This document shows, in pieces, positions 47,715 to 56,941 of a stretch of 64,000 bases of DNA (position 1 is the stretch's first letter; the number at the start of each line of letters is the position of its first letter). The position numbers were made by a program, and so were the translations under genes. The stretch lies in contig JAYGXS010000009.1 in NCBI GenBank assembly GCA_036362985.1, positions 12,881,181-12,945,180 on the forward strand, in the 5' to 3' direction. The notes beneath the pieces were generated by a model. That model ran no database searches, was not told the DNA's origin, and worked only from the letters and a program-made list of their open reading frames with translations. This DNA comes from Ligula intestinalis. Lineage: Eukaryota > Platyhelminthes > Cestoda > Diphyllobothriidea > Diphyllobothriidae.

Positions 47715-47793
47715 GCGTTTGTAGCTTAGCGGAAGAGCATTAACCTCCGGCAAAGGCATTCTCTGATGCGCGGGTTCAAATCCCGCCAAACGC
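47715..47793 (+). mobile_element. tRNA-like SINE head with near-complete cloverleaf
   Basis: The acceptor stem GCGTTTG/CAAACGC pairs at all seven positions. D arm is TAGCTTAGCGGAAGAGC. The anticodon-like stem is weakened here (AACCT/AGGCA) around loop CCGGCAA, which would present GGC (Ala) but has C where tRNAs keep U33. The variable region is long, and the T arm GCGGG-TTCAAAT-CCCGC is perfect, with an intact B box. Conserved non-tRNA flanks shared with other copies mark it as a SINE unit rather than a cellular tRNA gene, though a tRNA scan might flag it. Confidence 0.72.
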
Positions 47794-47829
47794 CTAGAGT
47801 TTTTTACACTTGGATCAACTCAAAATAAT

Positions 47830-49925
47830 CAGTTTCTTCGCCCATTTGTTGGAATAACCTTTCAAAGCCATCACCAGACGCAATAGCATTGTGAGTAATA
47901 ATTGTTTCGTACGCGGGCGTCCGCAGTATTCATTTGATGCAGTCGTTATGTTACTTAATACATTTGACAGTTAACCGCGCTCCCTTTATTGAAGGATCGT
48001 TGTCCGTTGATGTACTGATTGCCCGATGGTCTACATGTAGGTCGCGAGCCATTGAACAACCATCACTGCTGCTGGCTTTTTGCGTGATGTTTTCTCAGAT
48101 ATCTGACTCATCAGCAATGACGTTTACGTGTATGCTCCCTGATTGATGAACTGATTTGGTCAAATATGCCTCAACTTAGGTGATTGCATTTGTGTATCAA
48201 GTGAGGACACACAGACTGTTGTATTGGCTGATGAGGCTAGATTTCTGCCACCAGTCTCGTTGTGTCAGTTTAGGAGAACAACGGACAAGGTCGTAAGGGA
48301 AAGGAAGTGATTTATTGTGTCCCTTGACAGGGACTACATGATGTGGAAGATTATTGATGCGACCAACCAGATTGTGCCCGCATTCGCCTAGGGGCTTGAT
48401 TGGCCATCTGGCCCGTTGGTCCTGACCGCATTAGGTGACTTCACATGGGTGCGCGCACGACTTCATCCTATCCGGCTGGTGTCACCTCAGGCGCGCGCAC
48501 GTCACATACCTTCATTGTATGTAGGCAGGCCGACGAATTTATCAGAAAGTCCACTCTGACCGCCTGTTAGGAATAATCCCAAAAATTCCTTGGTCTGTAT
48601 TGAATCATTGGATTTGAGACTCTTTTTTACCTGCAATGGAGCCGTTTGTGTTTTTATTTGTCGAGGTCGTCTAGAGGGTTGAGGCGAAACAAAGCGGAAT
48701 TTCTCCTGTAGAGTTGTAATCAGCTTTGCCGCCGAATGTTAAGAATAATCCCAACACAAATCATAACGCAAACCTCCAACTTACTATAATAATAACCAAG
48801 GGTAGTATCGAAGAAGGGGCACACTACAGTACATGTACGGGTTCGTGCAAAATTTGCTTTGGTAGTTGAACCTATAATCGCTCATGGTATTTATGATAAA
48901 CTGAGCGGATTAAATATAAAGAAAGCATTTTGCTTAGGAAAACTGCACTTTGAGTGAAGTCTATTGAGGGCAATTCACATTAATTTCGACTCAGTCTGGA
49001 ATACGCTCATAAAAAAGTACCTATGCTTTGAAGTTAACGAAAAAGCTCAAAATACGTATCGCAGTACGTACAATCGAAAATGTTGGTCCTAATTTTCTCA
49101 AAGCAATTTCAACAAAGTTCGAGGAATAAAACTGATTTACAGAAACAAACAGCAATTTCAGCTTCAAAAATAGTTTCTTGGGAAACTGTGCAGATTCTTG
49201 TTACAAACTGCAGTAACAGAAACTTTTCGACCGCATTTTGTTAGATCGCATAGATTATGTGGGACTTAAACAAAACTGTCCGTATATTTTTCTGTATATA
49301 ATTATAAACCAACCACTGATAACCGATTTTGCCTAAGGCAGTTCATTCTTATTTTAAGGGCTCGTATATATGGTTATGTCAGTTTGCGAGTGAATTTATT
49401 TACCTTTATGAAACCTCGGCCGCAGTGTATACGTGGTGCTATACAAACACCGATTTGAAACCAATACCATTGTTGATATTGAATCAAGCCATCGGTTCAT
49501 TTTCATGGCTTTTTTGAGAGAAAGAACCTGCCGCTACTGGAATTGTTTAAAACATAGTGCTATAAGGGCAAAAGTAAAACAAGGACAACCAAATGTCCCA
49601 CAACTGGCATCTAAAAATTTGCAAGAGCTGCCTAGAATGCAAACTAACCGTATCAGCGTCCGTAAAACTGAAGCAAAATCGCATATCATATGCAAACATT
49701 GCACAGAAATACACAAACGATTTCGGCTTCTAGCCAATCTACTGTCTACACATTGTGACCTTGAGAAATTTGCGTGAGAATGCGCAGCTTTTACCAACAA
49801 ATATTCGTAAGATTTGTCACTAATATTTTCGGGCTATTTTGTGAGACCTGGTTTACATGTTGGTACTCGCAATACAAACGGAGGGTGCAAAACCTTGTTT
49901 TCAAAATATCAAAATGTCCTTATTA
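47830..49925. other. Intergenic stretch with a GC-rich patch
   Basis: Mostly without recognisable content. From 48,170 to about 48,640 the sequence is richer in G and C and holds an inverted pair aggtgac/gtcacct and two copies of GCGCGCAC separated by about 45 bases. No coding motif is seen. A 114-codon frame at 49,433-49,777 is unassigned. Confidence 0.45.
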
Positions 49926-49927
49926 AA

Positions 49928-50574
49928 TGAGTTATAGGGTACCTGCTGCTAGTTCGCGGATATCCTTAACCGAGTTTGTTATATCAGAATTACCTTGGAA
50001 AAATAACATATCGTGCATGCACGTGCACTTGGATTTGTGTTTTTAAATCACATATCAAGTTTTTCGCAACAAATCGGAAGCTTTTGCAGTGGAGCTCGCA
50101 CTTTTTTAAATTCCGGCTCTAATGCATTTTCAAATATAGTTTTTAGAATTCAGATACACGCAGACTGATGCACAATGCAGTCAGAAAGGTGCACTGATAT
50201 CTTAATGGTGAGTGGGCATAGTTTTTTGTCTAAATTATTAAATCGAGTCTCGTGACGCTGATCTGCTGACAGTTAAATTACGTCCCCAGACTTGGGGTTA
50301 ACTTTTCACCAAACGCCCGTCCACTCCCAACTAATTCAAAAGCCAGACGGGATTGAAAGCCGCTGGTGATGGCCACGTTGACCACCTACCGATGTGAATA
50401 TTTCTAAAAAGTCGTTAAACCGAAAGTAAAACCTAATATGCAGGCTTTATATAGGAAAGTGTCTTGTGTTGTGGTTGTAACCGGGAAGATCAACCGGGAA
50501 GATCATTTGTTCTTAGACTATATCCTGCCTTGACAGAATATTTATCACATTTTTGAAAGTATATTACTTTAGAC
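49928..50574 (+). repeat. Left arm of a ~650-bp inverted repeat
   Basis: Its reverse complement matches 56,942-57,617 almost base for base over the whole length, beginning TGAGTTATAGG at the outer edge and ending near cacatttttgaaa. Differences are scattered single bases and small indels (for example an extra aaccgggaagatc unit near 50,490). The arm has no coding frame and no hammerhead boxes. Confidence 0.88.
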
Positions 50575-51175
50575 ATTTCCTAAGCTCAAGTGCAACATCT
50601 GGATAATTATTATACACTGTTTTTTACAATAGGATAGGTCACGTTCATTCAATTTCCCACGTCAATGTCTTATTCAACTATAATTTAGGTAACGGTTACC
50701 TTTCGGATTGGTTAATTTGTGCATACAAATACCTGTTTATGCGATAAAATTAAAAACATGGCTTGGCAGTATGCAAAATTATCTCAAAATGTATGTTTTT
50801 TTTCATACCATGGCCTCACATGTCAACAATAAAGGCTTAATTTATAATCGTTAATAGAGAATTTACCTTTATATGATCATTGCAGAAAGGTGAGCAAAAT
50901 GCAAAGCCTACTGTTTAAGGGCTAACGTATCCTATCTAGTTTTATTATTTTGTTGTTTGACCGGAGGTCATCAATATGTAAAATACAACATTTAATCTGC
51001 ATTTGAACAATAAAATGAAGCTAACGTATCTGTCAGTATGCTCAAAACTGTGATGTCCAGATAGAATATTCCTTTCATTATCTCTGGAAGAGGAAGAAGG
51101 GGCAATTTCTGCGATTAGTTCGTGTTTTAGGTGACGTTTCAAAACTATGTTCGCATCCATCGTCCGGGAGTCGAC
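50575..51175. other. Spacer inside the left inverted arm
   Basis: AT-rich, with no motif. It lies between the inverted arm and the first group-2 PLE remnant. Confidence 0.45.
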
Positions 51176-51179
51176 GGAA

Positions 51180-52080
51180 CGTTTGTTATCAGCAGAAGGA
51201 GCAAACTGCAGACCCTCAAGGCACTGCTGAAATCCATCTTTCTTGACATTCAGTTCGCCATGAAAGAAGCCGTCAACTGTCCGTTACCCTTCCTCGTGTA
51301 CACGTGATATATCTGGCAGACGGAAAAGTAAACTCAACGGTCTACCGCAAGGCAGCCACGACAATGTGCATTCTTCACTTGAGAAGGAACCATCCAGTTA
51401 GTTAAAAACGCAGTTGTGTATGAACCCTCTGCGAACGCGTTTATACACACTGTAGTGACGCAAGTGGAACAATGGAGGATATTGGATCCTTGCGTGCCAT
51501 ATTCTAGCACAACGGTTACCAGAAGTCCTTTTTACGCAAATGTTTTAAGAAGTCACACAATAAGCGGTCAAAAAGAGAGGACCCTCAGTTCTGGATGCGA
51601 TCCCTTGTGTAAAGAATGTGTTAGAGGCGACTGCAAGAATCCTGAAACCAATCGCGATTGGTGCACCTCATAGGCTGCAGTCAACCATTAGACAGCAGGT
51701 CATGAGGCCCAAAGACCCGCTACCTTTGACAAAACAATCAACTGTAGTCTACAGCATACCATGCCAGGATTGCACCTTAAGGTATGTGGGTGAACGGACA
51801 GACGACTTTGCACAAGATTGCATGAGCACAGCTCGCCATCAACTGAAAATATAAGCTGTATTTGGTATATGATTACGTACAGCAGAATATTCACTCATTC
51901 GCTGTTGAAAAAGCAAGGGTTATAGGCTTATCCAATGACAAGATGGTCAAATTGCTGCTAGAAACGTTTGTCCTTGACTGTCACACACATCAGAGCCATG
52001 CACCTTCATCCCACCTAAAAAGCGCTCTGCAGAAAGCTAACATCGGCTTAGAACGGAGCAATGGGTCGGGCGGAGACAGA
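51180..52080 (+). pseudogene. Group-2 Penelope-like element, plus-strand remnant
   Basis: A different PLE family from the 9.3 kb element. It begins within the RT thumb/linker region (VNSTVYRKATTT near 51,330), then CERVYTHC near 51,440 and DPQFWM-like text near 51,590. The GIY-YIG core follows: VVYSIPCQDCTLRYVGE at about 51,745-51,795, and a broken R/H helix (a frameshift replaces the usual LCTRLHEH). Next comes HSFAVEKARVIGLSNDKMVK near 51,910 and a tail to about 52,060. No RT catalytic boxes remain. Frame changes are frequent. A hammerhead-like block follows at 52.3 kb. Confidence 0.8.
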
Positions 52081-52289
52081 TAAGTAGGGCTGACAGCCGG
52101 CAGTTGCGAGCAAAGAGGGTGGAAACGCTTACGAGACACGCAGTGACTTGACGCACCTCATGAAGACCCCCATGAGGGCACGATCAATTCAAACAACCAC
52201 AAAAATTGATCGGTGCAATCGATTGACACAAGAGCATTAAACAAGGCTTTTGATAGGATACGTTCATCTGACGCGAACAGGAGTGGAGA

Positions 52290-52345
52290 CACCACGCTCT
52301 GACGGTGGAACCGAGCACGCTTTTGCAACGTCAGCAAAAATATAC
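52290..52345 (+). ncRNA. Hammerhead-like block 3' of the group-2 PLE
   Basis: Box I is CTGACGG (52,299-52,305) and box II plus extension is GCAACGTC (52,325-52,332), one base away from GAAACGTC. The bases GCT before box I pair with AGC directly after the GTC triplet, as helix I of a hammerhead would. Helix II pairing is poor. It lies about 220 bases past the endonuclease remnant, the same side as in the 53.16 kb copy. Mutations in both boxes suggest it is inactive. Confidence 0.4.
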
Positions 52346-52912
52346 CTGGACCCAGAAATTGTCTCTTCTTCTTCTTCCTCTTCCGGGGACGACGAAAGGA
52401 TAATCAAATCAGATGTCATCCTGAATTTTGCTTGTAATACTCGATATCCTGCATAGATATGGGACTGGCCAAAGTTTCTGACCCTAGATATTTGAATGGA
52501 CGAAAAATTGAAGGCACTCTTCACCTACAGTCAGATTCGACATAAGACATGCATGCATGAATGTTTGTAGTGAAGGCTGTTGCTCCGCTACATCTATTTT
52601 CAGAATTTGTGCTAAATTAGTAATGTCATTTTGACATTATCACGGTTTACTCCAGCTGAGTAGGCAGATAGCTGACACAGAAAACCCATCAGCCCGGTGC
52701 GTTTCATGTGTAATGTGGTCAGTTAGCCGTCTGCAAATGGAAAGACCGAAGTTAACTTTTAGTCCCCTGATTGTGTAAAACATACTATGGCTAAAAATAG
52801 GGACAGGTTGTGCGATGGCCCGCCCAAAGGGGTTCGCCGGGCATGTAAGCCACTGCTTTGACTGGGACAGCGGTTATATAAATTTTTTATAGAAAAAAAT
52901 TAATAGTCTACT

Positions 52913-53000
52913 CCTAGAAATGCTTGCAATAAAAAGCCTAACACAATTATTTTTAACTGCGTTAATGGTATTTCCGTTCGAAAGGCAGAATTTGACTAGC
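52913..53000 (+). repeat. 88-bp inverted repeat, left copy
   Basis: Nearly identical to the reverse complement of 54,984-55,070 (about two mismatches, cctag at one end and gactagc at the other). It sits at the edge of an (AT)n run. The pair brackets the GC-rich group-2 PLE block. Confidence 0.9.
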
Positions 53001-53007
53001 AAAAGGC

Positions 53008-53029
53008 ATATATATATATATATATATAT
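53008..53029. repeat. (AT)n microsatellite
   Basis: A pure alternating AT run between the 88-bp inverted repeat and the 3' end of the group-2 PLE on the minus strand. Confidence 0.9.
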
Positions 53030-53099
53030 TAATATAGGTGAAGATACGAGGTCCAGATAAATAATCCCGTTCATCATTCCCTAAAGAAGGCGAAGAAAA

Positions 53100-53770
53100 A
53101 ACAAGACACTGTCGTGGACCACACTGTAATTGGTCATGACGTTTCGGAAATAAACTATTTTCCATCATCAGTGTGGTTGGTTGTGTGTTCCTGCTTGCCG
53201 AGAGTTGGAATGCCGCGCAGCCCATCTGGTGTTGTAGCGATGGCTGACGCACGAGCGCTGAAATTCGTGCTGTCCGTGGATTGGCTGCGGCACCTCCATT
53301 GGGGGTGGCTGGCGCCCGTGTGTGTCATCCGTTTCCTGTCTGTGTATCGTTAACGCGTCTAAGTTAACCAGCCCGGTAGTGTGACCACCGCAAGATTTCC
53401 CCTTTGAGCCGGATGCGCGGATCAGCCCTCGTTCCGGGTCCGGTGTCCGTCATTGGGTAGGTGAGTCATCCCGGTCGTGTGCGCGGCGAAGGGCCCTCTC
53501 TGCCCGTCCTCCTACATCCCCCGTCTACTGTCCGTCTGTTGCTGTCGCCATCAGGTCTGTTTGCGTATTGTGTGCACTTGGCCGGCTACTATCTTCTCTC
53601 TTTCCATACTCGGGTGGCTGGACCGGTTGGCATTCAAAGTGTGGACCCGGCTCACATGTTTGGGCTCGTCGGTGGATTGATGACTCACGTCGGTCGTTTG
53701 AGTCGCGATTAGTTCTCCTCCCCTGCCGCATCGGTGACCACTGTTGACGAAGTTGCAAGTCACTCGCTAG
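53100..53770 (-). mobile_element. GC-rich 3' region of the group-2 PLE
   Basis: Directly downstream, on the minus strand, of the endonuclease remnant that ends near 53,775. It is clearly richer in G and C than the flanks, with overlapping frames on both strands and no recognisable protein. It ends with a hammerhead-like core at 53,138-53,171. I interpret it as the 3' untranslated or pLTR part of the element. Confidence 0.5.
53125..53185 (-). ncRNA. Hammerhead-like core with intact boxes
   Basis: On the minus strand both boxes are perfect: CTGATGA (complement of 53,165-53,171) and GAAACGTC (complement of 53,138-53,145). Helix II pairs GGAAA with TTTCC around a loop. GAAAC followed at once by GTC gives the minimal helix III and a GUC triplet. 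The bases after GTC do not pair well with those before box I; an alternative ACCACA/TGTGGT pairing exists slightly downstream but in the wrong register. Catalysis is therefore uncertain, probably needing a dimer if it exists at all. Confidence 0.5.
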
Positions 53771-54545
53771 CGCCGGCGGCCTCGTCGGAAATGATTATAG
53801 TCTTGTCCGGAGGGCCTGATAGGCTTGATTTAAATCAATATTTCCGTTGATTGTGCCCACGGATGTCCAACTTTCAAGCACCAATCTGGTCATCTTGTTG
53901 TCGCATCAGCCGATGACTTTGGCGTTTTCGAAAGCAAACTTTTGCTTCTCACGGTCCAAGTTGCCGTATACCAGTAACATTTTATCCTCGCGATCAACTG
54001 CCAGTTTATGTTCATGTAGTCTTGTGCAGAGGCATTTAACTGTTTCACCAACATACCTTGCACTGCAATTTTAACATGGTATGCTGTAGACCACTGCTGA
54101 TTGTTCCGTTGCCGGAATCGGGTCCTTAGATCTCATTATCTGCTGCTGGATGGTTGAATCGGGTTTGTGGGCCATCCCAATTCCGAAAGGGTTCAGGAGC
54201 CGAGCTGTCGCCTCCTTAACATTTTTCATGTAGGGGATCGCTGGCTAGAACTTTGGTTTATCGCCATCTGGTCGACTTTGGATGGGCCCTCATCGGCATT
54301 CACGTATGATGGATCACGGATAACCGTTAGATATGAACAGGGAATTGCGGTATTTCACCTCCGCCTTTTTCCCGTCCTCTTTGCTGCAGTGCGTTTGAAC
54401 GCGTTGGAATAGAGATCTAAAACAACTGCGTTTGTGACCAATTGGGTGTTTACTTTGGGATTGCAGAATGCGTTTGGTGTTCCTTGCCTTCCGATAGACC
54501 GCAGTTTTATTTCCTTCCCTCGGAAGTCCTCTTGACATGCCCATG
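53770..54545 (-). pseudogene. Group-2 Penelope-like element, minus-strand copy
   Basis: From 54,544 downward: NKTAVYRKARNTKRIL, then CFRSLFQRVQTHCS and SNGYP near 54,320. Next, KEATARLLNPFGIGMAHKP near 54,190, AVVYSIPC-NCSARYVGET near 54,060 (the GIY-YIG core, with a stop after the first Cys), CLCTRLHEHKLAVDRED near 54,000, FAFENAKVIG near 53,930 and LVLESWTSV near 53,880. The order equals that of the 51.2 kb copy. It is 5'-truncated before the RT catalytic boxes. The frame is better kept than in the plus-strand copy. Confidence 0.82.
53957..54131 (-). repeat. Inverted repeat over the GIY-YIG core, minus copy
   Basis: Reverse-complement match to 54,583-54,751 (from taaggacccg to gtatacggcaac) with only a handful of differences. 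It is part of the minus-strand group-2 PLE. Confidence 0.88.
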
Positions 54546-54582
54546 CAGGAAAGGCAACCGGCCGTTATCTTCCTCTTACATC

Positions 54583-54748
54583 GTAAGGACCCGCTTCCGG
54601 CAACGGAACAATCAGCAGTGGTCTACAGCATACCATGTTAACATTGCAGTGCAAGGTATGTTGGTGAAACAGTTACATGCCTCTGCACAAGACTGCATGA
54701 ACATAAACTGGCAGTTGATCGCGAGGATAAAATGTCACTGGTATACGG

Positions 54749-54751
<3 letters not shown>
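54583..54751 (+). pseudogene. Group-2 PLE GIY-YIG scrap, plus strand
   Basis: Second copy of the endonuclease core (AVVYSIPC, a stop, CSARYVGET, LCTRLHEHKLAVDRED) in opposite orientation to the copy at 53.96-54.13 kb. It starts abruptly after unrelated sequence and is cut off by the (AT)n run at 54,753. Both copies share the same stop after the first Cys, so they derive from one already broken source. Confidence 0.85.

Positions 54752-54752
<1 letters not shown>

Positions 54753-54787
<35 letters not shown>
54753..54787. repeat. (AT)n microsatellite
   Basis: The longest pure AT run in the window, directly at the breakpoint of the group-2 PLE scrap. Such runs can extrude as cruciforms and are common breakpoints. 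Confidence 0.92.
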
Positions 54788-54793
<6 letters not shown>

Positions 54794-54983
54794 TGCATTT
54801 TGCTATATGTCGATACGTATATAACCACTTAAGTATAGTTCAGTGCAAATGCATGCGCACATGAACGTCTTCTTGTTGGAAGTGTTTTATTTTAAGGATC
54901 ATTAGCTTTCTCTACTTTCAGCCATAAATATTATGTTTGATTTATAATAAAAGAACACTGCGGACGTTAAGCTAGCAAAGAAA

Positions 54984-55070
54984 GCTAGTCAAATTCTGCC
55001 TTTCGAACGGAAATACCATTTACGCAGTTAAAAATAATTGTGTTAGGCTTTTTATTGCAAGCATTACTAG
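54984..55070 (-). repeat. 88-bp inverted repeat, right copy
   Basis: Partner of 52,913-53,000. Its right end touches the truncated end of the group-1 PLE minus-strand fragment at about 55,073. Confidence 0.9.
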
Positions 55071-55072
55071 GA

Positions 55073-55486
55073 TCAAGTTGGACACATTATCACCCTTGAA
55101 GGGAAGAAAGATGCTTACCGGTTTTTTTGCCACGGATATTTCAGTAGAATTTTCTTCTCTGCATTTGCTATACTTATCGATGAATTTCTCAGGATAGCCA
55201 TTTCCAAGAAACACTTTCTTGAGAAAATACTTCTCTTCATCGATCGTATCCGTGGAACAGATTCTAGCAGCTCTACTGAAAAGGCAAAATACCAAGTTTC
55301 TTTTCCTCTGGATTGGAACGAAACTCAGAAAGTGCATGTATTGCCCTTTCCATGTGGTTTTCCGGTAGATGGACCTTTGAATGGAACCATCTGCCCGCCT
55401 GTGTAGAAGCACGTCTAGGAAAGCCAGTGTGCCGTCCTTCTCATGCTCGATCGTAAACTTGATCTTTGCATGTGCTTCGTTCATGT
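55073..55486 (-). pseudogene. Group-1 Penelope-like fragment, minus strand
   Basis: An open frame from 55,484 covers the RT end and linker: MNEAHAKIKFTIEHEKDG, LAFLDVLLHRRADGSIQRS, TTWKGQYMHFLSFVPIQR, then FLGNGYPEKFIDKY and KKPVSIFLPFKGDNVSNLI. It stops at the 88-bp repeat before the GIY-YIG core. It is nearly identical to 55,745-56,160 on the other strand, about 260 bases away. This sub-family is related to the 9.3 kb element but distinct (for example LAFLDVLLHRR against LPFLDVLMIRE). Confidence 0.88.
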
Positions 55487-55499
55487 GGGAACTGCCGTT

Positions 55500-56600
55500 A
55501 ACTGCGGGAACTACTACAGATATGCACGAAAAATGTGCAGTTCCTGTTCAATGGACAGTTTTATCGACAGCTCGACGGTGTAGCCATGGGCAGCCCACTA
55601 GGACCAGTCCCAGCGGATATTTTCTTGTCAAATCTTGAAATAAAAGTGGCCAAACACATAGAAAAGACTGCTTTTTATCGACGATACGTGGATGACATTT
55701 TTGTCATAGTCAAAACCCTAAAGAGGGAGAACAGCTACTGAAGGCCATGAACGAAGCACATGCAAAGATCAAGTTTACGATCAAGCATGAGAAGGACGGC
55801 ACACTGGCTTTCCTAGACGTGCTTCTACACAGGCGGGCAGATGGTTCCATTCAAAGGTCCATCTACCGGAAAACCACATGGAAAGGGCAAAACATGCACT
55901 TACTGAGTTTCGTTCCAATCCAGAGGAAAAGAAACTTGGTATTTTGCCTTTTCAGTAGAGCTGCTAGAATCTGTTCCACGGATACGATCGACGAAGAGAA
56001 TGGTTTTCTCAAGAAAGTGTTTCTTGGAAATGGCTATCCTGAGAAATTCATCGATAAGTATAGCAATCGCAGAGAAGAAAATTCTACTGAAATATCCGTG
56101 GCAAAAAAACCAGTGAGCATCTTTCTCCACTTCAAGGGTGATAATGTGTCCAACTTGATCAAGCGAAGGCTTAGATGCACGATTGAAAGAACCTACCCCG
56201 CCTCCAAATTGTTGTACATAAGCAGAACAACGGCTTTCCCAGTAAGGCCAACCAAATACACTCTGCCAATGCACGCCACCTCAAACTGCGTTTACGAGTT
56301 TACATGTAGTTGCGGATGCAAATACATCGGGCGCACGCAAAGGCAGTTGGCAACAAGGTCAGCTGAGCATATGCCGAAGTGGCTGTTCAGGGCGGAAAAC
56401 AAAATACCAAAGAGCTCAATCACTTAGCACTTAGTGAATACTGGCCATATAGTTGACTAAAAGACCGCGTTTAAAGTCGTACTTCGGGCTGCAACCGGAC
56501 GTCTCCTACGATTTGCCGAGGCCGCTGCGATACGCAGAGGAAAACCAGAACTCTGTAAACAGCTGGATCATGTGATCAACCTCGCCTTGCCGTGGGGACA
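55500..56600 (+). pseudogene. Group-1 Penelope-like element, plus strand
   Basis: Starts inside the RT palm: NVQFLFNGQFYRQLDGVAMG, SPLGPVPADIF and the YVDD catalytic box at 55,685-55,696. A frameshift near 55,720 precedes the frame from 55,747, which holds FLDVLLHRR, FLGNGYPEKFIDKY, KRRLRCTIERTY and the GIY-YIG core. In that frame the core is VYEF at residues 182-185, with YIGRT at 193-197. TAG at 56,425 and TAA at 56,458 interrupt HLVNTGHIVD. The C-terminus CKQLDHVINLALPW ends near 56,594, as in the other group-1 copies. It is 5'-truncated. The sequence to about 56,900 is probably its 3' untranslated part. Confidence 0.9.
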
Positions 56601-56941
56601 ATCCCCCTTCCCCCCCACTATGATCGACTGCTGCCCCGTTCTTTGCCCCCCTTTAATTACATTTCACAGGCTTTCACTGTTATCTGAACCGCCTTGCTGT
56701 GATAATTACCTGCCCCCTCCTTTAACCCTCACTATGCACCCACATTTTTGGCTTATGTTTCACACCCTATTTACCTATTAAGCTTCACTCTTCTAATTGT
56801 ACAGTTAATTTACTATATTAGCAGGCAATGACCGTATGCAGATGAATTAGAGGTCGCGAAATTGTATGACGTCAATACATTCTGCTCAACTTTTGACCTT
56901 CGCCCTTTTCAAACTTTTACTGGGAAAACAATGTTTCAATT

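Larger units (their letters stand above)
47415..47826. mobile_element. Inverted pair of tRNA-like SINEs
   Basis: Two SINE copies lie tail-to-tail. Arms of about 160-175 bases (47,415-47,574 and 47,652-47,826) are inverted copies that include a tRNA-like unit each plus shared flanks (gttgaccca side and tggatcgatatt side). About 77 bases separate them and match the sequence that follows single copies elsewhere (59.7 kb). The region could fold into one large hairpin if transcribed. Confidence 0.8.

Noticed and set aside
47715..47793. Functional tRNA-Ala gene
   Set aside because: Acceptor and T stems pair, but the anticodon loop lacks U33, the anticodon stem is damaged and the variable region is too long. 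The same flanks recur at other copies, so a SINE is the better reading.
48220..48250. CTGATGAG on the plus strand
   Set aside because: No helix II and no box II follow.
49433..49777. 114-codon plus-strand frame, basic, Cys/His containing
   Set aside because: No recognised motif and no neighbour that would support it. Length is within chance for 64 kb read in six frames.
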